A DNA stretch of 64,000 nt from Paenibacillaceae bacterium (GCA_900766135.1 CAAFUF010000003.1:124001-188000); one strand, 5' to 3'; counted from the stretch's first letter, positions 23,488-32,367 are shown. Program-made: numbers and translations. Notes: a model not told the origin generated them from the letters alone.

Positions 23488-24849
23488 TTAAGCGCCGGCT
23501 TCTTCCAACGGCAACAGCTGCTGACGAATAAGCTTGACGCGGGAGATTCTCTTGTTGTCGGTTTCCTCCACCACGTACGTGTATTCGCCGTATTCCACGG
23601 TTTGCCCCACCTGCGGAGGCAAGATGTCAATCCGGGAATACAACCACCCTCCAATGGTGTCGTAATCGTCGGAATCCAACTCGAGACCGAACCGGTCATT
23701 AATAGACTCGATCAACATCAGGCCGTCGATCGAATACTCGTGCGTGTCCAACTGCTCGATACCGGGACGTTCTTCGTCGAACTCATCCTGGATTTCGCCG
23801 ACGATCTCTTCGACGATGTCCTCCAACGTGACCATTCCGGAGGTCCCGCCGTATTCATCAATCAAAATCGCAATTTGCGTTCTCCCCCGCTGCATGCGTT
23901 TCATCAAATCGCTGATGGGGATCGATTCCGGCACAGCCATGATCGGACGGATCAAGTCGCGAAGATTGCGGGTTTGGGAACGGATCAAATCCTTGATATG
24001 AATAAATCCGATAATATGGTCTTTATCCTGATTGCAAACGGGATAACGGGTTCTTGTGCCTTCCAAGGCGATTTCCAGGTTTTCTTCCAGCGAATGCTGG
24101 GTATATAAGCAGATCATTTCGGTCCGGGGGATCATGATCTCCCGGGCAGTCGTATCGGCGAACTCGAAAATATTGTCCACCAGCGACATTTCCGTGCTGT
24201 CGATCAAACCGCTTTCGCTGCTCTCCTTCATCATCACGCGGATTTCTTCCTCCGTATGCAGCGAGTCCTGCTCCGACACCGGAGCGATGCCGAACAGCCG
24301 CAGAAGGCCGGAGGAAAGCCCGTTTAACATCCAGATGAACGGATACATCAGCCGGTAAAATACGCGCATTGGCCAAGCGAACCATAACATAATGGTCTCG
24401 GCCTTGCGGACGGCGATCGTTTTTGGGGCCAGTTCCCCCAGCACGATATGCAAGATGGCGATCAGGATAAACGAAACGGCTAACGAAACGACAACGACCG
24501 GCCTTTCGCCGAACCCCATCATTTCAAATAGCGGTCCAAGCATGCGGGCAACCACCGGTTCGCCAAGCCAGCCAAGCCCTAACGAACTTAGGGTAATCCC
24601 AACCTGGCAAGCCGACAAATAACCGTCCAATCGGCTTAACAGCTCCCTGGCGATCCTCGCATTCCTTCGCCCCTCTTCGGCCAAAGTCTCGATCCGGGAG
24701 TTTTTCACCTTCACGATGGCAAATTCGGCCGATACGAAAAATCCGTTAAGCAACACCAGTAACACCATGAATCCTACGGAATAAAGACTCGGTAAAGGGT
24801 CACTCAATACGTTTCCTATTCCCGCCGAACCGGCGGCGAATAGGTGCAC
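23488..24849 (-). CDS. CNNM/CorC (HlyC) family membrane protein, possible Mg2+ exporter
   Basis: A 453-residue membrane protein. A DUF21 (CNNM) domain with about four helices spans ~18-200 (e.g. LLNGFFVSAEFAIVKV, LGELAPKTIAVRKAE). Two CBS motifs lie at ~215-330 and a CorC_HlyC domain at ~355-440. Homologues (MpfA/YhdP, CorC) take part in Mg2+ efflux, with the CBS pair binding nucleotide. The frame opens with a GTG at 24849 that lies inside the GGAGGTG ribosome site; a TTG at 24807 with AGGA upstream is an alternative, so the exact start is uncertain. A roughly 110-base leader precedes it. Confidence 0.9.
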   Translation of the reverse strand: MHLFAAGSAGIGNVLSDPLPSLYSVGFMVLLVLLNGFFVSAEFAIVKVKNSRIETLAEEGRRNARIARELLSRLDGYLSACQVGITLSSLGLGWLGEPVVARMLGPLFEMMGFGERPVVVVSLAVSFILIAILHIVLGELAPKTIAVRKAETIMLWFAWPMRVFYRLMYPFIWMLNGLSSGLLRLFGIAPVSEQDSLHTEEEIRVMMKESSESGLIDSTEMSLVDNIFEFADTTAREIMIPRTEMICLYTQHSLEENLEIALEGTRTRYPVCNQDKDHIIGFIHIKDLIRSQTRNLRDLIRPIMAVPESIPISDLMKRMQRGRTQIAILIDEYGGTSGMVTLEDIVEEIVGEIQDEFDEERPGIEQLDTHEYSIDGLMLIESINDRFGLELDSDDYDTIGGWLYSRIDILPPQVGQTVEYGEYTYVVEETDNKRISRVKLIRQQLLPLEEAGA

Positions 24850-24861
24850 CTCCTTCGTGAG

Positions 24862-25001
24862 TTAAAATCAACGGTATTTTGTTGCTTTTCATATGAGAAC
24901 TGCAGCATTAATTTCCCAAGGGATTCATCTCCTTTAGCCATGCGAATGCAACCTGTAGGATGAATTCATCTTAATTATATTATTATACACTACACAGTCA
25001 A
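24862..25001 (-). promoter_or_regulatory. Promoter and structured-looking leader of the CNNM gene
   Basis: On the minus strand TTGACT (25001-24996) and TATAAT (24979-24974) are 16 bp apart. The ~110-base leader contains short complementary segments (gcatt/aatgc, aagg/cctt). I could not match it to the Mg2+ M-box, yybP-ykoY or another riboswitch. Confidence 0.35.
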
Positions 25002-25040
25002 ACGCTGCGGTATTCCTGACGAACAGGCGTGGCAGGCCCC

Positions 25041-25075
25041 AAAAATAAAAAAGGCCCCCGTTGGGCAAGGGGACC
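25041..25075 (-). terminator. Rho-independent terminator of cwlJ-gerQ
   Basis: Stem aggtcccc/ggggcct (one bulge) followed by a T-rich run on the minus strand, just past the gerQ stop codon. Confidence 0.78.
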
Positions 25076-25083
25076 TGACTGTT

Positions 25084-25530
25084 TTATCGTCTTGTCGGCG
25101 GCGGGGAACCGATCACGCCGGGGTATTGATAGACGAGCGGCTCGTCGAATGTCGCATAGTCGAAATTGACCATCAGCATGACCGTACGCACGCCGGTAGT
25201 AGGATCGCTGATGATGATATGGTCGCGGCCGGCGGCTTCCAGCACGCCTTTGAACACCTTCGCATTCCACTCGCTGTTGTTTTCGTAGGTCATGTAGAAC
25301 GTGCCGATTTTGCCTAAATTCAGACGGAATATATTCTCGATGTAAGACTGTTCATAAGCCTGAGTAGGCACAGGCATTACGGTGCCGCCTTGCGTCATCG
25401 GGCTTCCGCTCGGCACTTGGGGCGGCATGCCCCCTCCCATTGGTTGTTGATAAACGCCTCCGACGGGTGTTGTCGGATAAGTACCATGGACCGCAGGATA
25501 CGTATTCGGCCGGTATGGCTGAGTAAACAT
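25084..25530 (-). CDS. gerQ: Spore coat protein GerQ
   Basis: A 148-residue spore coat protein. The N-terminal ~70 residues are rich in Pro, Gly, Tyr and Gln. The C-terminal ~75 residues (SYIENIFRLNLGKIGTFYMT, then NAKVFKGVLEAAGRDHIIISD) are the conserved GerQ domain. In Bacillus GerQ is made in the mother cell, cross-linked by transglutaminase, and needed to place the cortex hydrolase CwlJ. The cwlJ gene lies directly upstream, 41 bases away, in the same operon. The ATG at 25539 touches the GAGGAGGA site; the next, 25530, is 9 bases away and preferred. Confidence 0.95.
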   Translation of the reverse strand: MFTQPYRPNTYPAVHGTYPTTPVGGVYQQPMGGGMPPQVPSGSPMTQGGTVMPVPTQAYEQSYIENIFRLNLGKIGTFYMTYENNSEWNAKVFKGVLEAAGRDHIIISDPTTGVRTVMLMVNFDYATFDEPLVYQYPGVIGSPPPTRR

Positions 25531-25571
25531 GCAATTCATTCCTCCTCATGATTGGTCAAGCAACGCTCGAA

Positions 25572-25994
25572 TTAGAATACAGAAGGGCAGTCTTCCGCGG
25601 ATGGAGCAAAGAAACAGTGAGCTTTAAACCTGCCGGTGTTTTGCTGGTTGTACCAGGTTGCCGGACAATCCCCCGCAGGCCGGAAAAACCACAAGGCGTT
25701 GGAGGCCGGCCAGACCCGTTCGCCGTTAATGACGCGCTGCGCCAATCGGATGTCGCGATCTCGTGCCCGTTGGTAGAAATAACCCTTCACCGTAGCTTCA
25801 AACCCGCCGGGATTCTGAAACACCATCCGATTCATGTCGCGGATATCCCGAAAATCAAGACAATTGCCCAAGATCCGGTTTACACCGACATTGCCGACCA
25901 TCAACATGCCCTGTTCGCCTTCTCCTTCCGCTTCCGCGCGCATCAGGCGCGCCAGCAGACGAACGTCTTCGGAGTTTGCTTTAATGACGGCCAA
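25572..25994 (-). CDS. cwlJ: Spore cortex-lytic cell wall hydrolase CwlJ
   Basis: A 140-residue SleB/CwlJ-type hydrolase without a signal peptide, as expected for CwlJ, which reaches the spore coat from the mother cell. The catalytic domain covers almost the whole protein (LLARLMRAEAEGEGEQGMLM with the catalytic Glu near 21-23; later NALWFFRPAGDCPATWYNQ). It degrades cortex peptidoglycan during germination. The start is a TTG with GGAGGAG 5 bases upstream. Co-transcribed with gerQ; a mother-cell promoter candidate lies at 26027-26054. Confidence 0.94.
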   Translation of the reverse strand: MAVIKANSEDVRLLARLMRAEAEGEGEQGMLMVGNVGVNRILGNCLDFRDIRDMNRMVFQNPGGFEATVKGYFYQRARDRDIRLAQRVINGERVWPASNALWFFRPAGDCPATWYNQQNTGRFKAHCFFAPSAEDCPSVF

Positions 25995-26026
25995 ATTGGC
26001 TCCTCCTCCCTCTCTGCTGAACGATA

Positions 26027-26054
26027 TATCCTATGTGCAATCGCCTATATTGGT
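26027..26054 (-). promoter_or_regulatory. Mother-cell (sigma-K/E-like) promoter candidate of cwlJ-gerQ
   Basis: On the minus strand ACC (26054-26052), 16 bp, then CATAGGATA (26035-26027), which fits the CATAnnnTA -10 of sigma-E/sigma-K promoters. Support is the pattern plus the spore role of the genes. Confidence 0.4.
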
Positions 26055-26260
26055 GCTTGCCACTGGAAAAAAATCGGTGTCAAGTCCCCAATCACCGGCA
26101 TCCATGTGAATGCGGTTGCAATCTTGAACATTTCGTGTCTATTTCTATGGACGCGCTTACATGAATAGCATATACTGTAGATGAATAACGTTTATTTATA
26201 CGTTTTTGCTGGTTTCGTTATAAAACGGTTGCTTCATTTTACCTTTTAGGAGGTTACCTC

Positions 26261-27583
26261 ATGAGAATCGCGATTATTGGCGGCGGCCTGGCCGGGCTTA
26301 CGGCTGCTGCATACCTGTCGGACCACAACGATATGTCCGGTACAGTGTTTGAACGGAGCCCGCAGCTCGGCGGACGGGCTTTCACTTATGAGAAATCGGG
26401 ATTTACTCTGAACTACGGAGCACACGCGGTATACGGCATCGACAGACATACGCTCCATTCCATGGAAGAAGAGCTGCATTTGAAGTTCCAAAGCAAACAG
26501 GTGGATAAACGAAAAGTCATGTACGCCAAACACGGACGTTTAACCCCTGCCCCGCTCGACTTCGTCAACATTATGAAGACGGATGTGCTGACAGCCAAGG
26601 AGAAAGTCCGGTTCGTTGCCGAAATCGCTGCCGTCATCGGGAACATCCATCATTTGAAGCAGCATCGGACGCTCGGCGATTATTTGGACCATTCGCATGC
26701 CTCGGCGGACGTGAAAGAGCTATGGGAGCATCTCGTATGTTCTAACTTCTTCATTACGCCGGAGGAAGCGCGCAAAGTGTCCGGCGAGGTGATCGCGGAA
26801 TATTACCATAACCTGTTCCTCTCCGGCCGGCCGGTCAGCTACATTCTGGGCAGTTGGGCCACGATTACCGATCAACTGATTGATAAAATCGGCGGCAACG
26901 AAGCCTGGGACATCGCCGTCAAGGAACCGGTCGAATCGATTACGTTGGAAGACGGGAAATTCGTGCTGAATACGAAAACCAGACAGCAGCTTGTTTACGA
27001 TCAAGTCATCTTCGCCATGCCGGTACAGCAGGTGACCAAACTGCTGGAGAATTCGCCATGGGCCAGCACGCTGGACCCGTACAAGGACAACACCTCGACC
27101 GAAGTGCTCGTGTACGACGTCGGTTTTTCCAAAGTCGTCGCCCGTCCGTTCCACTATATCAGCGATATGGACCATAAAATTTTTATCAGCGACGTCTCTG
27201 CCACCGATTATACGGTCGCCCCTGTACACGGGCAACTGCTGCAGGGCATCGCCTACTTGAACGACGATTTCAACGACGAGGAGCAGAAGAAGCAATATCT
27301 GGAGCTGAAGACCCAGCAAATGGAGGCGTTGTTTGATACGTACTATCCGGATTGGCGCGAGTTTGTAGAGGTCAAACGCGTATCCAAAAAAGCGATGGTC
27401 GCCAGCGTCAAAAACACTCACACCAACAAGCTGCTGCCCAATCGTCTGGCTGGCGTGCCCTTCTTCTTCTGCGGCGACGGCTGTGAAGGTAAGGGCGAAT
27501 TAGCTGAACGGGCCTTCTCCAGCGGCCGCGCCGTCGCTCAGGCGATCCTGGAGCAAGCCAAAACCAAGGCTTTATCCTACTAA
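26261..27583 (+). CDS. FAD-dependent oxidoreductase of the amine oxidase/phytoene desaturase type
   Basis: A 440-residue flavoprotein. The dinucleotide-binding motif GGGLAGL is at residues 7-13 (AIIGGGLAGLTAAAYL), followed by ERSPQLGGRAFTYEKSGF, the second FAD contact typical of the protoporphyrinogen oxidase/phytoene desaturase/amine oxidase superfamily, and a C-terminal FAD motif FFFCGDGCEGKGELAERAFSSG. The substrate is unknown; no carotenoid genes are nearby. AGGAGGT precedes the ATG. It is divergent from cwlJ and ends at a strong terminator. A CATATACT box at about 26168-26175 could be a mother-cell promoter element, but this is weak. Confidence 0.87.
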   Translation: MRIAIIGGGLAGLTAAAYLSDHNDMSGTVFERSPQLGGRAFTYEKSGFTLNYGAHAVYGIDRHTLHSMEEELHLKFQSKQVDKRKVMYAKHGRLTPAPLDFVNIMKTDVLTAKEKVRFVAEIAAVIGNIHHLKQHRTLGDYLDHSHASADVKELWEHLVCSNFFITPEEARKVSGEVIAEYYHNLFLSGRPVSYILGSWATITDQLIDKIGGNEAWDIAVKEPVESITLEDGKFVLNTKTRQQLVYDQVIFAMPVQQVTKLLENSPWASTLDPYKDNTSTEVLVYDVGFSKVVARPFHYISDMDHKIFISDVSATDYTVAPVHGQLLQGIAYLNDDFNDEEQKKQYLELKTQQMEALFDTYYPDWREFVEVKRVSKKAMVASVKNTHTNKLLPNRLAGVPFFFCGDGCEGKGELAERAFSSGRAVAQAILEQAKTKALSY

Positions 27584-27590
27584 TGCAAAC

Positions 27591-27656
27591 AAAAACAGAA
27601 GCGTATCCGCAAGAGTCGTTATCGTCCCGACTTTTCGCTACGCTTCTGTTTTTTTC
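27591..27656 (+). terminator. Rho-independent terminator
   Basis: Stem aaaaacagaagcgta/tacgcttctgttttt (with small internal pairing cgagtc/gact) and a T run; ends the flavin oxidoreductase gene. Confidence 0.82.
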
Positions 27657-27720
27657 TGTCCAGCCTGTTTCAATCTTGCCCTGCCTGCCTTTCCTATCAT
27701 TTTCTCGGATCCTTGACATC

Positions 27721-28140
27721 TTACCCGGAGCTATGCGATTTCCGGTATTCCTGCAGCTCGGTCCGATAGGTTCGGCCCGCCCGTTCGAACCCGTGGTAAC
27801 GGCGGCCCTGAAACGTCAGTTTGCCTTCGTCCCCTTCCGCACATTGCCCGTATTCCGTCCCGGACACGGCAAACTCTAAACGATCGCCGCTTTCGACCTC
27901 GAAGGTGATATAGTACTTCGTGTCGGAACGGTTCACCGAAGTGTCGGTGTCATGGCGGTGGCTGACCTCGGTCCGCTTACCGACGATAACGGACTGAACG
28001 CTAAGCACCGGCTGCCTGTTGTTTCCGATGGAGCGAAGAAGCCCTCCGGCTACCGTAACGGCCAGGATCCCGATGATCACGACGAACAAGACCGGCAGTG
28101 CCGTTTCCACCACGCCAAACATTTCCGTCCAAGACTGCAT
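27721..28140 (-). CDS. DUF2500 family membrane protein
   Basis: A 139-residue protein with one N-terminal transmembrane helix (about 12-38) and a soluble beta domain (about 45-125) containing TKYYITFEVESGDRLEF, characteristic of DUF2500. The family has no known function. The soluble part should face outward if the few positive residues after the helix are ignored, but orientation is not clear. GGAGGG precedes the ATG. Apparently monocistronic. Confidence 0.8.
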   Translation of the reverse strand: MQSWTEMFGVVETALPVLFVVIIGILAVTVAGGLLRSIGNNRQPVLSVQSVIVGKRTEVSHRHDTDTSVNRSDTKYYITFEVESGDRLEFAVSGTEYGQCAEGDEGKLTFQGRRYHGFERAGRTYRTELQEYRKSHSSG

Positions 28141-28282
28141 AGCATCATCCCTCCTTCAAGAGGTTGCTCCGTACCGCTGTACTCCCCTTTCTCCCTAAGT
28201 ATATGCCGACCCGAAATAAAACTTGTTATTCAACGCGTCCAGAAAATATGCCACTCTTGTCCAAGATATCGATTGAAAAACC

Positions 28283-28316
28283 AAAAACCCCCGATTCGAA
28301 CTTGCGAACCGGAGGT
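28283..28316 (-). terminator. Rho-independent terminator of the small Cys-rich gene
   Basis: Stem cctccggttcg/cgaatcggggg (with GU and bulge) then a T run on the minus strand. Confidence 0.7.
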
Positions 28317-28346
28317 TAATTGGGAACGAAACAGGGAGAGTTGGAT

Positions 28347-28541
28347 TTATGCATAATACTCAAACAACAGTTGACGGGTCTCTTCGGCGCCATCGGCTTC
28401 CATTTCGAACGCCTCGTCAAGTCCTTTCTCCGCCCAGCAAGCTTTGCACTGTTCTTCGGTCGTGCACAGATGAGCGTCTTCGCAGTTGTAGCAAAACTGG
28501 AGGTAATTGCGGGTTACGGTTTCTTCTTGAGCTGTTTTCAT
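28347..28541 (-). CDS. Small cysteine-rich hypothetical protein
   Basis: A 64-residue protein, MKTAQEETVTRN..., with five cysteines (17, 20, 26, 32, 35) in a CxxC-x5-C-x5-C-x2-C arrangement that could bind zinc. The C-terminal half is acidic. No family recognised. An AGGAG ribosome site lies 10 bases upstream and a terminator follows at 28283-28316, supporting a genuine gene. A shadow frame runs on the plus strand but has neither. Confidence 0.7.
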   Translation of the reverse strand: MKTAQEETVTRNYLQFCYNCEDAHLCTTEEQCKACWAEKGLDEAFEMEADGAEETRQLLFEYYA

Positions 28542-28701
28542 AAGGATCCACTCCTATCGCAATGGGGAGCGTTCGCTCCGCTATTTTTCTTGCCGTTGTT
28601 ACTGATCTTTCTTACAAGTTAAATATATCACAAAGTCTGATAAGTGCACGTGATAATTTTCACAATATGATGAACGTCACTATATTTCTTCGTTTTCTCG
28701 T

Positions 28702-28738
28702 GAAAAAAGCACGACACACTGTGCCGTGCTTGATTTTT
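28702..28738. terminator. Bidirectional terminator
   Basis: Stem aagcacg/cgtgctt with A run before and T run after, 9 bases past the lipoprotein stop at 28747. Confidence 0.8.
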
Positions 28739-28746
28739 GTGTGATC

Positions 28747-30033
28747 CTACAACACTTGCCAGCTCCGTCCCCCGTCTTTCGTTTGCAGGAGCAGAGAGCG
28801 CTTCTGATCCTCTTTGGCCACTAGCAGCCACCCCACGCGAGAGTTGAAGAACTGCAGCTTCACGATTTCGGGGTAGCCTTTGAGCGTCTCGATCAATTTC
28901 TCGCTATCCGGCAGCGGCTCCCAGCTCGCCCCCTGGTCCGACGTATAATACACGGTTGAATCCAGAATCGTCCACCCTTCGTTTCGGTTCAAGAAGGTTG
29001 GCGCCAGCTTCTCGTTTAAACCTGTCTGCCAGGATAATTTGAACGGGGCTAAAGTCCAAGTGTTTCCGGCATCTTCGGTGAAATACCCGTTAAACTTGGT
29101 GGAATTGCCTCGGCTGCAGCCGACGGGAATCCACCCCTCTCTCACGTTGCCGGGGAAAAAGGACACCGTTCCGATCGTAAAGCTGTCGCAGGTTGTGTAC
29201 TTGTCCAAGCTGAAGAATTGCTCGTTTTGCGTCCAGGTTAATCCCCCGTTTTGCGTCACGTAAAGGGTCGGAAGCCCGTCCTTAATCTCGCCGACAAACC
29301 CGCGAAGCGGACTGGTAAAAGCCATTGAAGGATGAATGCCGGGGATGCCGCTAGGGTTATCCGATGACAAAAGGCTCACCGGGTCCGTCCCTCCGAGCAA
29401 GGCTTCGAAGGATTGGGCACCGTCGTCCGTTGCGTATAAGGACCGTTGTCCATTCGCTCGCGAGTTGCCTTCGGACAATATCCATCCGTTGGCCGAATCG
29501 GCGAACACCATCGCCTTCACTTCCCCGTTCCCAGGAAACGACGTTACCTTCCAGGTCGCTCCGCCATCGGTCGTGCGCAGGACGATCGTATCTCCGGAAC
29601 CGGCGGGATTACGCACAATAAAGCCATGATCCGGATCGAGGAAAAAGATATCCTTGCCGTACTCGGGCGTGGTGGGAAACGGAACGGACGCCGCGGGAGA
29701 GATGTTCTTCCACGTTTTTCCATTGTCTTCCGTAATATAGAGCCGCAGCTCATTGCGCGTGCAGCCCCAGGCTAAACCGGTCGTTGCGCTCAGCAACTGA
29801 AAATCGGTTAGGCGGGTTTGAATCTGGTAGCGGTTGTTATTATTCTCCGCCGGAGCGGCGGCGGGATTTCCCTGGTTTTCGGAGGATTGCGGATTGATCA
29901 CCGTGATCGTCTGTCCTTCCTCGGCAGGCTCGTCTTGTGCCGGAGCGGAAGCCGAAGGCGGTTCGGACGTGCAAGCCGTCAGAAGCAGCGTCATAACCAG
30001 GGCGGTTCCGGCCAACTTGTGCCACAAGCTCAA
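28747..30033 (-). CDS. Lipoprotein with BNR/YCF48-like beta-propeller repeats
   Basis: A 428-residue exported lipoprotein. Signal peptide with lipobox LLTAC (C21), then an acidic Glu/Pro linker (about 22-65). The rest is repeats of the type TTDGGATWK, VTQNGGLTWTQ, FTEDAGNTW, YYTSDQGASWEPL, TKDGGRSW, typical of BNR/Asp-box or YCF48-like beta-propellers. Sialidases share the fold but catalytic residues are not evident; a structural or binding role is likelier. The ATG at 30057 has no ribosome site, whereas GAGGTGG lies 6 bases before the TTG at 30033, so I choose the latter. Single gene. Confidence 0.85.
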   Translation of the reverse strand: MSLWHKLAGTALVMTLLLTACTSEPPSASAPAQDEPAEEGQTITVINPQSSENQGNPAAAPAENNNNRYQIQTRLTDFQLLSATTGLAWGCTRNELRLYITEDNGKTWKNISPAASVPFPTTPEYGKDIFFLDPDHGFIVRNPAGSGDTIVLRTTDGGATWKVTSFPGNGEVKAMVFADSANGWILSEGNSRANGQRSLYATDDGAQSFEALLGGTDPVSLLSSDNPSGIPGIHPSMAFTSPLRGFVGEIKDGLPTLYVTQNGGLTWTQNEQFFSLDKYTTCDSFTIGTVSFFPGNVREGWIPVGCSRGNSTKFNGYFTEDAGNTWTLAPFKLSWQTGLNEKLAPTFLNRNEGWTILDSTVYYTSDQGASWEPLPDSEKLIETLKGYPEIVKLQFFNSRVGWLLVAKEDQKRSLLLQTKDGGRSWQVL

Positions 30034-30099
30034 CCCGAACCACCTCGCTTTCTGCATAAACTTGTATGTACATCATTATACCATAGGCGCATCCCTGCG

Positions 30100-31101
30100 C
30101 TACAGCCGCGGATCGTTTCCGAAATTGACCGTAAAATGCTGATCGGGCTTATAAACGGCAAAGGCATACCCCTTACTCTGCAGGTATTCGATAATCTGCG
30201 GGAGAACCTTCACGGTTTGCGCCTTTTCGTGCAGCAGGATCACTTCCGTGTTGCGATGCGTTTGACGCTTCACTTCCTTCAGGATCGTGCTGGGGCTGTC
30301 CGGGTATTTCCAATCCTTGGAATCCACCGTCCAATCCCACATATGAAACCCGGCTTTAGCGATATCGCCGCGAAATTTCTCGTCGATTTCCGGTTTGCTG
30401 CCGTAAGGCGCACGAATCAGGGTTGGCGTCGTCCCGGTCAGTTTCTCAACTATTTTCTGCTCCCGCGTGAATTCCTCGATGAAATGAGCCGAGCCATCCC
30501 CGTCATACAACTTCTTCTTGTTATGGGTCATGCTGTGAAGACCTACATAATGACCGGCGTCCACGACCTGCTTTACGGCTTCTTTATGGCTGCTAAGCTG
30601 ATTGCCGATCATAAAAAACGTTCCGTGGATCTGATAACGCTCCAAAATATCAAGCAACGGCTCCGTATATTTACTGGGCCCGTCATCAAAGGTTAGATAG
30701 ATGACTTTCTGCTTCACGGGCGTTTGGGGTTTCTTGTCGGGTGCTGCCTGCGTTTTCGCTTCGACCGTTGGCTGAACGGAAGGCGTCGACGTCTCTTCCG
30801 CAGGGGTTACGCTTGGTTCCATAGGCGGCTGCGATTCGGCTAAAGTCACATTCTGGCTTCCCTCCGCCCCTTCGGAGCTCGCCAATTTGGCCGGTATGAT
30901 CACCCGGGTAGACTTCGACGTCTGGAACGGGAGTAAGTCGTGCAGAAGCGGGGTTACCGCGACAGCGGTCAGCGCCAGGGAGGACGCCGCCAGGACGATC
31001 GCTGCCGTCATGACGAATTTCACCTGCCGCGTTGCGCCGGTACGCGCCGAGCGGCCTCCATGTTTTTCACTTCGAGTTCCATAACGCGACATAGGGTTCA
31101 C
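30100..31101 (-). CDS. Polysaccharide deacetylase family protein (membrane anchored)
   Basis: A 333-residue protein with a basic N terminus, one transmembrane anchor (about 28-50), a Pro/Thr/Glu-rich linker and a NodB-type deacetylase domain (about 130-325). The catalytic TFDDGPSKY, the zinc-binding H-x3-H in HSMTHNK, RAPYGSKP and DWTVDSKDW motifs are present. It should remove acetyl groups from peptidoglycan or another wall polysaccharide. The start is a GTG with AGAGAGG 6-7 bases upstream; an ATG 9 bases inside is farther from it. Confidence 0.9.
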   Translation of the reverse strand: MNPMSRYGTRSEKHGGRSARTGATRQVKFVMTAAIVLAASSLALTAVAVTPLLHDLLPFQTSKSTRVIIPAKLASSEGAEGSQNVTLAESQPPMEPSVTPAEETSTPSVQPTVEAKTQAAPDKKPQTPVKQKVIYLTFDDGPSKYTEPLLDILERYQIHGTFFMIGNQLSSHKEAVKQVVDAGHYVGLHSMTHNKKKLYDGDGSAHFIEEFTREQKIVEKLTGTTPTLIRAPYGSKPEIDEKFRGDIAKAGFHMWDWTVDSKDWKYPDSPSTILKEVKRQTHRNTEVILLHEKAQTVKVLPQIIEYLQSKGYAFAVYKPDQHFTVNFGNDPRL

Positions 31102-31219
31102 CGGATTCCTCTCTCTCTTTTTCTAATTACTAGAATAATATAAAGCGAGAGTTTCGTCCTTACAGAATCGTTAATCGACGGTTACAAAGTGATAACAAGT
31201 TTCACCGCTTCTCATTAAG

Positions 31220-31306
31220 TTTACATAATATTAATTATGTTTCTATTCTATCAAAACTGAACATTCCAACTTTTACTTTAAATTTTGAGCTTCTTTCAGG
31301 TACAAT
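31220..31306 (+). promoter_or_regulatory. Promoter region of the lactate dehydrogenase gene
   Basis: Bases 31102-31440 hold no gene. Two promoter-like pairs are visible: TTTACA (31220-31225)/TATTCT (31244-31249), 18 bp apart and overlapping a perfect inverted repeat acataat-atta-attatgt (31223-31240), and TTTAAA (31277-31282)/TACAAT (31301-31306), 18 bp. I did not find a convincing Rex site. Confidence 0.35.
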
Positions 31307-31440
31307 GAATTTGGGCGAATTACATATCGCGCTTTTTCTTGAAAGCGACGAAGCGGCCTGCACGCATGCATCGCACCAGGTTAAGAATGCAGGCATTGGC
31401 ACAAGCTAAGGTTTGGAGAATACGACGAGGAGATGAAAAA

Positions 31441-32367
31441 ATGAAAAACAAACTGCGTTCCAGCCGGGTTGTCATCATTGGCACGGGGGCGGTTGGCGCA
31501 ACGACCGCTTATACGCTGCTCTTAAGAGAACGGATTTCCGAGCTGGTATTAATCGATGCCAATAAAGAGAAAGCGCTTGGCGAAGCGCTCGACATGAACC
31601 ACGGCCTTCCTTTTACGGGTGGAGTCAAGTTATGGGCCGGCGACTACAGCGATTGCGCTGACGCCGACGTCATCGTGATCGCCGCAGGCGCTTCCCAGCG
31701 TCCGGGCGAGACAAGAATCGATTTGCTTAAACGGAATGCCGGCATTTTCGACAGCATTATTCAAAATATCGTCAAGTACAACGATCATGGGATTATCCTC
31801 GTGGCCACGAACCCGGTGGACATTTTGTCCTACGTCACCTTGAAGAAAAGCGGATTCCCGTCCAATCGCGTCATCGGCTCCGGCACCCTCCTTGATAGCG
31901 CGCGTTTCCGTTATTTGATCGGACAGAACAAGAAGATTAACCCGCGCAGCATCCACGCCCACATTATTGGCGAACATGGGGATTCCGAGCTTCCGCTTTG
32001 GAGCTTGGCCAACGTAGCGGGCATCGGGCTGGAGTTCTCCGAAGAGGACCGTGAAGAGATTTTCAACAGCACGAAAAATGCCGCCTACGAGATCATTAAC
32101 GCGAAAGGCGCGACTTCATACGCGATTGCGCTGGCGCTGGACCGGATCATCGTCTCCATCCTGCAGAACGAGGCTTCCGTGCTGAACGTATCGACGCTGC
32201 TTACCGATTATAACGGGGTTTCCGACGTTTATCTCGGCGTGCCAAGCATCGTTGACCGCACCGGCGTCCGTGAAGTGTTGGATCTGAAGCTGAGCAATGA
32301 GGAGCTGACTCAATTCCATGCTTCCGCGAACAAACTGAAAGCGGAAATCTCCAACCTGGATCTGTAA
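31441..32367 (+). CDS. ldh: L-lactate dehydrogenase
   Basis: A 308-residue NAD-dependent dehydrogenase reducing pyruvate to L-lactate. The NAD-binding GTGAVGATTA lies near residues 15-24. The active-site stretch IGEHGDSE carries the catalytic His, and the substrate loop has QRPGETR with the Arg pair. The set favours LDH over malate dehydrogenase (Gln at the specificity position before RPGE). The reading frame extends upstream, but GGAG lies 8 bases before the ATG at 31441 and gives the normal N terminus. Own promoter region and terminator. Confidence 0.93.
   Translation: MKNKLRSSRVVIIGTGAVGATTAYTLLLRERISELVLIDANKEKALGEALDMNHGLPFTGGVKLWAGDYSDCADADVIVIAAGASQRPGETRIDLLKRNAGIFDSIIQNIVKYNDHGIILVATNPVDILSYVTLKKSGFPSNRVIGSGTLLDSARFRYLIGQNKKINPRSIHAHIIGEHGDSELPLWSLANVAGIGLEFSEEDREEIFNSTKNAAYEIINAKGATSYAIALALDRIIVSILQNEASVLNVSTLLTDYNGVSDVYLGVPSIVDRTGVREVLDLKLSNEELTQFHASANKLKAEISNLDL

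Noticed and set aside
24862..24967. Mg2+ M-box or yybP-ykoY riboswitch before the CNNM gene
   Set aside because: The conserved blocks of either class are not visible.
26720..27421. 233-residue antisense frame in the flavin oxidoreductase gene
   Set aside because: Explained by codon bias of the sense gene with FAD motifs; no start signal.
31102..31440. Rex operator before ldh
   Set aside because: Inverted repeats are present but do not fit the Rex consensus (TTGTGA-n-TCACAA).
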